A stretch of DNA of 64,000 bases from Enterobacter kobei (lineage in GTDB: Bacteria > Pseudomonadota > Gammaproteobacteria > Enterobacterales > Enterobacteriaceae). The DNA is taken from positions 62,001-126,000 of the forward strand of contig NZ_CP017181.1 of NCBI RefSeq assembly GCF_001729765.1. Reading direction: 5' to 3'. This document shows positions 58,921-64,000 of this stretch, piece after piece. A program made the position numbers and the translations under genes. The notes under the pieces are model-generated. The model ran no database searches, was not told the origin of the DNA, and saw nothing but the letters and a program-made list of their open reading frames with translations. The number at the start of each line of letters is the position of its first letter. Within the stretch, counting starts at the first letter, position 1.

Positions 58921-60572
58921 GGGATCATCCAGGTTAAGACATAAGCCTGCAGGGTGGTGATCACCCCGACCATGCAGGTGAATATCAGGCTGTGTTTCAC
59001 GGTAAAGCGGAACAGATCCGACTCTTTACCGACCAGTCCCACCGCCGCACAGGCAATGGCGATGGATTGCGGGGAGATCATTTTCCCGGTCACGCCGCCG
59101 GTGGTGTTCGCAGCGACCAGCAGGACATCCGACACGCCAATCTGCTGGGCCGCCGTAGCCTGCAGTGCAGCAAACAGGGCGTTCGACGAGGTATCTGACC
59201 CGGTCAGGAACACACCCAGCCAGCCGAGGAACGGTGAGAAGAAGGTGAAGGCGTGGCTGGTATGGGCCAGCGCCAGTGCCAGCGTCGATGACAGGCCGGA
59301 GTAGTTTGAGATAAACGCGAACGCCAGCACCATGCCGATGGAGTAAATCGGCAGCATCAGCTCTTTAATCGTCGCTGCGAAGGTCTGCACCGCGGCGGCA
59401 GGCTTCATGCGCAGCCACACCACGGAAAGGATCGCGGCAAACAGGATGGCGGTCCCGGTGGCGGAGAACCAGTCGAACTTATAGACCGCGGCATACGGTG
59501 TGGCGGCATGCACGACTGGCGGCATGCGGGCGACCATTTTGTCGAGGAACGGCACGGAGATGTTAATCACCATGTCGTACAGCGCGCCGCCCGGGGCGAA
59601 CAGGGCTTTAAACGGCGGGATGCTCCACAGCGTTACCGTTGCGGTCAGGAACAGGAACGGTGACCAGGCACGGATCACCTGCCCTGCGGTATAGCCCGTG
59701 CGTGCCAGGGTTTGATCGACCTGCGAGGCACCCATGTCGGCGAAGCGGAAAATACGTACCGGCTGCCAGCGTTTCAGGAACAGGGTCAGGCAGACCAGCG
59801 AGACCAGCGACGAGATAATGTCCGGCAGCTCCGGACCGAGGAAGTTTGAGCTGAGGTATTGCGCGATGGCGAACGAACCGCCCGCCACCATTACAGCAGG
59901 CCACGTCTCTTTCACGCCGCGCCAGCCGTCCATAATCGCCATGATCCAGAACAGCACGATGATGGTTAGGAACGGCAGCTGGCGACCCACCATCTGGCCG
60001 ATCTCAAAGCTATCCAGCCCGGTCACCTGTCCGGCGACCAGAATCGGAATCCCCATTGCGCCAAACGCCACCGGGGCGGTATTCACAATCAGGCACAGGC
60101 CCGCGGCATAAAGCGGGTTAAAGCCGAGGCCCACCAGCAGGGCGGCCGTAATGGCGACCGGTGCGCCAAATCCGGCGGCACCTTCCAAAAACGCCCCGAA
60201 GGAGAAGCCGACAATCAGCATCTGCAGGCGCTGGTCCGGCGTGATGGAGAGAATCGACGAGCGAATGATGTCGAACTGCCCGGTTTTCACCGAAATTTTA
60301 TAGACAAAGACAGCGGCGATGATGATCCACGCAATTGGCCACAGACCGTAGAAGAAACCGTAGACAACGGAGGCCAGCGCGCGATCGACCGGCATTTTGT
60401 AGAAGAACAGCGCCACCAGCAGAGCGATGGCAACGGTGTACGTCGCGGCAAGGTAGCCCTTCAGCTTGAGCTTAATCAGCGCAAAGAAGAAGAACAGGAT
60501 TGGAAGCGATGCGATCAGGCTCGACAGCCAGATATTTCCGGCCGGGTCGTAGTTTTGTTGCCAGAGGCTCAT
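58917..60572 (-). CDS. lldP: L-lactate permease
   Basis: A 551-residue lactate:H+ symporter with about 13 membrane segments, E. coli length. Landmarks: [44 protein letters not shown] and [19 protein letters not shown]. It also takes glycolate and D-lactate in E. coli. First gene of the operon; the 270-base region upstream carries its operators, an ArcA box and a REP-like unit. Confidence 0.97.
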   Translation of the reverse strand: MSLWQQNYDPAGNIWLSSLIASLPILFFFFALIKLKLKGYLAATYTVAIALLVALFFYKMPVDRALASVVYGFFYGLWPIAWIIIAAVFVYKISVKTGQFDIIRSSILSITPDQRLQMLIVGFSFGAFLEGAAGFGAPVAITAALLVGLGFNPLYAAGLCLIVNTAPVAFGAMGIPILVAGQVTGLDSFEIGQMVGRQLPFLTIIVLFWIMAIMDGWRGVKETWPAVMVAGGSFAIAQYLSSNFLGPELPDIISSLVSLVCLTLFLKRWQPVRIFRFADMGASQVDQTLARTGYTAGQVIRAWSPFLFLTATVTLWSIPPFKALFAPGGALYDMVINISVPFLDKMVARMPPVVHAATPYAAVYKFDWFSATGTAILFAAILSVVWLRMKPAAAVQTFAATIKELMLPIYSIGMVLAFAFISNYSGLSSTLALALAHTSHAFTFFSPFLGWLGVFLTGSDTSSNALFAALQATAAQQIGVSDVLLVAANTTGGVTGKMISPQSIAIACAAVGLVGKESDLFRFTVKHSLIFTCMVGVITTLQAYVLTWMIP

Positions 60573-60646
60573 GCAGGTCTCCTGGGGACCAGATAACCTG
60601 CGCGGCGGGTGAGTCTCCGCTCATCTCTGCATCACAGGTTATGTAA

Positions 60647-60663
60647 AAGTGGTCCTGCCAATG
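60647..60663. promoter_or_regulatory. LldR operator O2 (downstream)
   Basis: AAGTGGTCCTGCCAATG matches the FadR/PdhR-type palindrome AATTGGTnnnACCAATT at 11 of 14 positions. Its centre is 126 bases from the perfect site at 60773, agreeing with the E. coli operators at about -105 and +22, which puts the transcription start near 60677. Confidence 0.65.
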
Positions 60664-60692
60664 ATGTGTTGTAGGGTTAATGACAATGAATG

Positions 60693-60707
60693 GTTAATCA
60701 GATGTTA
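60693..60707. promoter_or_regulatory. ArcA box of the lldP promoter
   Basis: GTTAATCAGATGTTA has two GTTA(A)T elements 11 bases apart, the ArcA-P recognition pattern; a further GTTAAT lies at 60676-60681. It overlaps the predicted promoter, fitting the known anaerobic repression of lldPRD by ArcA. Confidence 0.6.
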
Positions 60708-60772
60708 TGGGGTGGCAATGGTTTTGTGAGCGGAAATAATGGAATTGTGAACCAGGGGAGGATTGATTGCGC

Positions 60773-60789
60773 AATTGGTTGGACCAATT
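60773..60789. promoter_or_regulatory. LldR operator O1 (upstream)
   Basis: AATTGGTTGGACCAATT is a perfect palindrome around TGG and an exact copy of the LldR/PdhR operator consensus. It lies about 105 bases upstream of the predicted lldP start, the E. coli O1 position. Confidence 0.85.
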
Positions 60790-60807
60790 CACGCGAAGGG
60801 GAAAAGA

Positions 60808-60839
60808 GTAGGCCGGGTAAGCGCAGCGCCACCCGGCAT
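60808..60839. repeat. REP-like palindrome
   Basis: GCCGGGTAAGCGC and GCGCCACCCGGC form the arms (60812-60837), flanked by TAG and A. It lies directly after the yibL stop and may protect or end that transcript. Confidence 0.75.
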
Positions 60840-60843
60840 GAAA

Positions 60844-61206
60844 TCAGAATGCGGTCTTACAAAAACCCGTCATCTCTTTCAGGCCCATTTCACGGCCAAG
60901 CTCGGTCATCGGGTGCACGACCACCAGGCCACGGACGCTTTTCTTCAGCTTGCCCATGTCAGCCTGTTCTTTTTTGGTGATTGCGCGGCGGTGTGGCATG
61001 TTCATCAGCTTCTGCGCTTCGTTGCTCAGCTTCTGACCTTTTACTTCGCGCAGGCGCTCGATCTCTGCCTCCAGCTTCGCGGTCTCTTTCTCCAGCTCGG
61101 CGTACTTCTCGGCGGAATCGACCAGTGACAGACCCGCCATCTGGTGACGGATCAGATCCAGGCGGTCGCTCAGGCGTTTAATTTCGTTCTTTTCGACTTC
61201 TTTCAT
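60844..61206 (-). CDS. yibL: YibL family ribosome-associated protein
   Basis: A 120-residue charged protein (DUF2810). A long N-terminal helix, probably a coiled coil ([25 protein letters not shown]...[22 protein letters not shown]), precedes [31 protein letters not shown]. In E. coli YibL copurifies with ribosomes; its role is not known. It lies 58 bases after mtlR on the same strand. Confidence 0.93.
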   Translation of the reverse strand: MKEVEKNEIKRLSDRLDLIRHQMAGLSLVDSAEKYAELEKETAKLEAEIERLREVKGQKLSNEAQKLMNMPHRRAITKKEQADMGKLKKSVRGLVVVHPMTELGREMGLKEMTGFCKTAF

Positions 61207-61264
61207 GACAAATAACTCTGAAAACGGGGAATTTACAGGGAAGGATACACCAATGTGAGCAGGC

Positions 61265-61855
61265 TTACTTCTGAAACGCTTTTTTTAAGCTGATCCGGGA
61301 AATCAGCTCAGTCAGGGAAAGGACCATCGTGGAGCGGACAACCTGCTGATAACGCAGCTTTTGCATTGCATATAGCTCAGGGTCGCTGCTGTCGAAATGA
61401 GGGGCAGGGGGCAGCGCGGCCACGCAGTGCAGCTCGCCGAAGGGCCCCAGGATCTCATCATCGGTAAAGGCGTATTCGTTACCGTCATGATTGAACTCCT
61501 CACGTAGCGCCATTAACAGCTCTGCATCTTCGTACTCTTGCCGGTTCAGCACGCCAAGACCGTAAATCAGCTTCAGACGCACCGATAAATCGCCCAGCGG
61601 TCCATCGCCGTCCAGTAACGGTTCTACAGCATATTTTACCGCGTAGTCGTCTTTGCGAAACACCTGAAGCACCAGGATATTTACCGCCTCGGTTAACAGC
61701 TCGACGGCGGCAATCAGGAAGCTTCGTACGGTTTTGCCAGCATTCAGACGCTCAAGCACACGATTTTCAAAGGCCTGGGTTTGTTCCATTATTGCCTGCA
61801 TATCTGACAATCTGTTATCTGGGCGCAGGCTAACCTGCGCCACACTGTGCATCAT
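61265..61855 (-). CDS. mtlR: Mannitol operon repressor MtlR
   Basis: A 196-residue helical protein (E. coli 195): [41 protein letters not shown] and [20 protein letters not shown] are conserved. It represses the mtl operon but has no recognisable DNA-binding motif, so it probably works through a partner. ATGATG at the start overlaps the mtlD stop (AAATGATG), so translation is coupled; either ATG may be used. Confidence 0.94.
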   Translation of the reverse strand: MMHSVAQVSLRPDNRLSDMQAIMEQTQAFENRVLERLNAGKTVRSFLIAAVELLTEAVNILVLQVFRKDDYAVKYAVEPLLDGDGPLGDLSVRLKLIYGLGVLNRQEYEDAELLMALREEFNHDGNEYAFTDDEILGPFGELHCVAALPPAPHFDSSDPELYAMQKLRYQQVVRSTMVLSLTELISRISLKKAFQK

Positions 61856-63000
61856 TTGGTTGCGTTGTATGCGTTAACCGCCTCCACAACCACGTCGCTA
61901 TTGGCGTCCAGACCGGAAATCTGCGCCAGCGCAGCCTGCGCGCCTTTGTCATCAATCAGCTGAGCCAGCTCGATCGCCTGCGGGTCCTGATCGCTGCGGT
62001 AGTGCATTGCAGCGGCAATCCCTTTCACCAGGTTGGCATGCGGCAGACCGTATTCCAGCGTGCCGAGCAGCGGCTTAATCAGACGGTCGCCTGCACTCAG
62101 CTTACGCAGCGGTTGACGTCCCACGCGCTCAACATCATCTTTCAGATACGGGTTTTCAAAGCGACCGAGGATTTTCTGGATGTAGGCTGCGTGTTTATCA
62201 GCATCAAAACCGTAGCGTTTGATCAGCACCGCGCCGCTCTCTTCCATGGCCCCTTTTACCACCGCGCGGATTTTCTCATCGAGGATCGCATCGCGAATGG
62301 TCTGATGACCGGCCAATTTTCCGAGGTACGCGGTTATAGCATGCCCGGTGTTCAGCGTGAAGAGTTTGCGTTCGACAAATGCCATCAGGTTATCGGTTAA
62401 TTCCATTCCCGGAATAGTTGGCAGCGCACCTTTAAACTGAGTTTTATCGACGATCCACTCGCTGAAGGTTTCCACGGTCACTTCCAGCGGGTCGTGGGTG
62501 GCGGATGCTGACGGCGGAACGATGCGGTCCACGGCGGAATCCACAAACCCAACGTGCGCGTCGACCCAGGCTTTATCTTCGTCAGCCACGGCCGCCATGA
62601 CATGGCCTTTCAGCTGTGTGGTGCCGCGTACCATGTTTTCACAGGCGATGATGTTCAGCGGGGTGTCGATGCCCTGCGCTTTACGTTTTGCCAGGCCTTT
62701 AGCCACCGCCGGGGCGATACGCTCCAGAACCACCGGGCCTACCGCCGTGGTGATAAGGTCAACGCTGGCAATCAGGTCGATTACGTCGTCGCCAATGCTG
62801 CTGACCGCGTTCACGCCTGAGACGGTATCGACCTGCTCGTTTTCGCCCACCACATGGACCTGATAGCTATGACGGGCATTCAGGGCATCCAGGACCACCT
62901 GATTCACATCGGCGAACGTCAGCGTAATGCCCGCGTCTGCCAGCAGTTTGCCGATAAAACCACGACCGATGTTACCTGCGCCAAAATGTAATGCTTTCAT
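61852..63000 (-). CDS. mtlD: Mannitol-1-phosphate 5-dehydrogenase
   Basis: A 382-residue NAD enzyme, E. coli length, turning mannitol 1-phosphate from the PTS into fructose 6-phosphate. NAD site [17 protein letters not shown] at the N-terminus and the polyol dehydrogenase signature with the catalytic lysine further on ([16 protein letters not shown]). ATG 63000 is chosen; six extra codons upstream are not conserved. A 102-base spacer with a double palindrome separates it from mtlA. Confidence 0.97.
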   Translation of the reverse strand: MKALHFGAGNIGRGFIGKLLADAGITLTFADVNQVVLDALNARHSYQVHVVGENEQVDTVSGVNAVSSIGDDVIDLIASVDLITTAVGPVVLERIAPAVAKGLAKRKAQGIDTPLNIIACENMVRGTTQLKGHVMAAVADEDKAWVDAHVGFVDSAVDRIVPPSASATHDPLEVTVETFSEWIVDKTQFKGALPTIPGMELTDNLMAFVERKLFTLNTGHAITAYLGKLAGHQTIRDAILDEKIRAVVKGAMEESGAVLIKRYGFDADKHAAYIQKILGRFENPYLKDDVERVGRQPLRKLSAGDRLIKPLLGTLEYGLPHANLVKGIAAAMHYRSDQDPQAIELAQLIDDKGAQAALAQISGLDANSDVVVEAVNAYNATK

Positions 63001-63032
63001 AGTGTTAACCTTCATCAATGTTTTTACCCGAG

Positions 63033-63091
63033 AGGGCTGGGGTGAGGAGCTTTCTCCCCCTCACCCTAGCCCTCTCCCCGGGGGGAGAGGG
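63033..63091. repeat. Double palindromic repeat between mtlA and mtlD
   Basis: Two stems in tandem: AGGGCTGGGGTGAGG (63033-63047) with CCTCACCCTAGCCCT (63059-63073), one mismatch, and CCCTCTCCCC (63070-63079) with GGGGAGAGGG (63082-63091), perfect. The two share bases 63070-63073, so they are mutually exclusive. Same family as 1174-1214 and 8391-8427. Inside an operon it may uneven out mtlA and mtlD expression. Confidence 0.75.
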
Positions 63092-63102
63092 AAGAGGCGC
63101 TG

Positions 63103-64000
63103 TTATTTGTTCAGCAGTGCCAGAACTTCTTCAACGCTGGTGGTTTTGGCCAGACGCTCGATAACGGACTCATCGTCCAGGGCGTTGGTCAGGCTGGTGA
63201 TCACCTGGATATGCTCGTTGTTGCGAGCGGCGATACCAATCACCAGACGGGCGATGTCATCTTCTTCTTCACCGAAGCGTACGCCATCAGGATACTGACA
63301 GAACACCACACCGGTTTTCAGCACGCGGTCTTTCGCCTCAACGGTACCGTGTGGAACCGCGATAGATTCACCGAGATAGGTTGGGGTCAGTTTTTCGCGC
63401 TCCAGCATCGCATCGACATATTCAGGCTGAACGTAACCGCCTTTTACCAGCTGTTCACCGGCAAAGCGAATCGCTTCTTCTTTAGTAGCCGCGGTACGGC
63501 CGAGGAAGATGTTCTCCGCACCCAGTTTAAACAGGTGGGCATTACTCTCGTCAAAGCTATCCTGCAGGCTGGTGCGCACTTTCACTTCGTTATCTTCATG
63601 ACGCTGCGCGGCAACCAGACGTTCGGTCAGGCTGGTGTACAGGCCGCTGTCGAGGAAGTTAGTCAGCGAAATGTGCTGTGCCTGCGGTACCTGACGCATG
63701 GCGCGTTCGGTCAGATCGCGGTGGGTGATCACCAGGTCAACGTCCGGCGGCAGACTGTTAATTGCGCTGTTGGTCACGGAGATGTTGGTCAGGCCCGCAT
63801 CCTGTACTTTCTTACGCAGCACGCCGGCACCCATTGCGCTGGAGCCCATACCAGCATCACAAGCAACGATGATTTTACGCACGTGGCTCAGGTCGTTAGA
63901 GACATCGCCAGCCGCCAGCGGGGTCGCGCCTTTGGATTCCGCTTTCATGTCGTGCATACGGCGGGTTGCCGCTTCGATATCGTCATCTTCTTTCACTTTG
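63103..64000 (-). CDS. mtlA: Mannitol PTS enzyme IICBA, C-terminal part
   Basis: The frame runs out of the right edge; about 299 of the usual 637 or so residues are inside. Present are the IIB domain with the phospho-cysteine loop IIVACDAGMGSSAMG and the IIA domain with the phospho-histidine in ESIAVPHGTVEAKD. The membrane IIC part is outside the window. It imports and phosphorylates mannitol using phosphate from HPr, then MtlD acts on the product. Confidence 0.95.
   Translation of the reverse strand, partial: KVKEDDDIEAATRRMHDMKAESKGATPLAAGDVSNDLSHVRKIIVACDAGMGSSAMGAGVLRKKVQDAGLTNISVTNSAINSLPPDVDLVITHRDLTERAMRQVPQAQHISLTNFLDSGLYTSLTERLVAAQRHEDNEVKVRTSLQDSFDESNAHLFKLGAENIFLGRTAATKEEAIRFAGEQLVKGGYVQPEYVDAMLEREKLTPTYLGESIAVPHGTVEAKDRVLKTGVVFCQYPDGVRFGEEEDDIARLVIGIAARNNEHIQVITSLTNALDDESVIERLAKTTSVEEVLALLNK

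Overview
The window is a chromosomal segment from a member of the Enterobacteriaceae close to Enterobacter, Leclercia or Klebsiella. Gene order follows the E. coli K-12 segment from selC to mtlA almost gene for gene, but the lipopolysaccharide core cluster is the Klebsiella/Enterobacter wab type (waaE, wabG, wabH, wabN) and not the E. coli waaGPSBOJYZ type. dinD, setC and the E. coli waa genes are absent from their usual places. Identifications rest on reading the sequence against remembered family members; no search was run.

Layout. 1-1705: end of an unknown gene, a SAM methyltransferase and a GNAT acetyltransferase. 1735-4150: a small accessory island at the 3' end of the selenocysteine tRNA gene selC (4223-4317, minus). 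It holds a HigBA-like toxin-antitoxin pair, a decayed RhuM-like gene, a SymE-like toxin gene divergent from a small ribbon-helix-helix gene with palindromic sites between them, and a frameshifted DUF6680-like membrane protein gene. 4609-13074: alpha-xyloside uptake and hydrolysis (yicJ, yicI), the AsmA-like yicH, xanthine permease xanP and glutamate permease gltS. 13077-18942 (minus): the gmk-rpoZ-spoT-trmH-recG stringent-response/genome-maintenance operon; recG carries an apparent one-base frameshift. 19194-29401: ligB, yicG, yicC, rph-pyrE with its attenuator, slmA, dut, coaBC, radC, rpmBG-mutM and coaD.

29405-43142: the LPS core cluster, mostly minus strand. hldD-waaF-waaC-(GT9)-(GT2)-waaL forms one tight unit and waaQ-wabG-wabH-(GT2)-waaA-waaE a second, with the deacetylase gene wabN facing the other way between them. 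Together they make L,D-heptose precursor, attach Kdo, heptose, glucose, galacturonate and (deacetylated) glucosamine, and ligate O antigen. 43358-45592 is the threonine-degradation pair kbl-tdh. 45620-51567 (minus) is gpmM-envC-yibQ followed by two unassigned glycosyltransferase-type genes. 51814-54924 is yibN-grxC-secB-gpsA-cysE.

54921-64000 (minus): trmL, an aromatic-acid-type MFS transporter that E. coli lacks here, the L-lactate operon lldPRD with two LldR operators, an ArcA box and a good terminator, then yibL and the mannitol operon mtlA-mtlD-mtlR, with mtlA running off the right edge. Several intergenic spaces carry REP-like or CCCTCTCCC/GGGAGAGGG palindromic repeats.

Most of the window is ordinary core chromosome. 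The parts most worth a second look are the selC island, the recG and DUF6680 frameshifts, the unassigned sugar transferases, a cysteine-free rhodanese-like YibN, and hairpins that cover ribosome binding sites at ligB and trmL.
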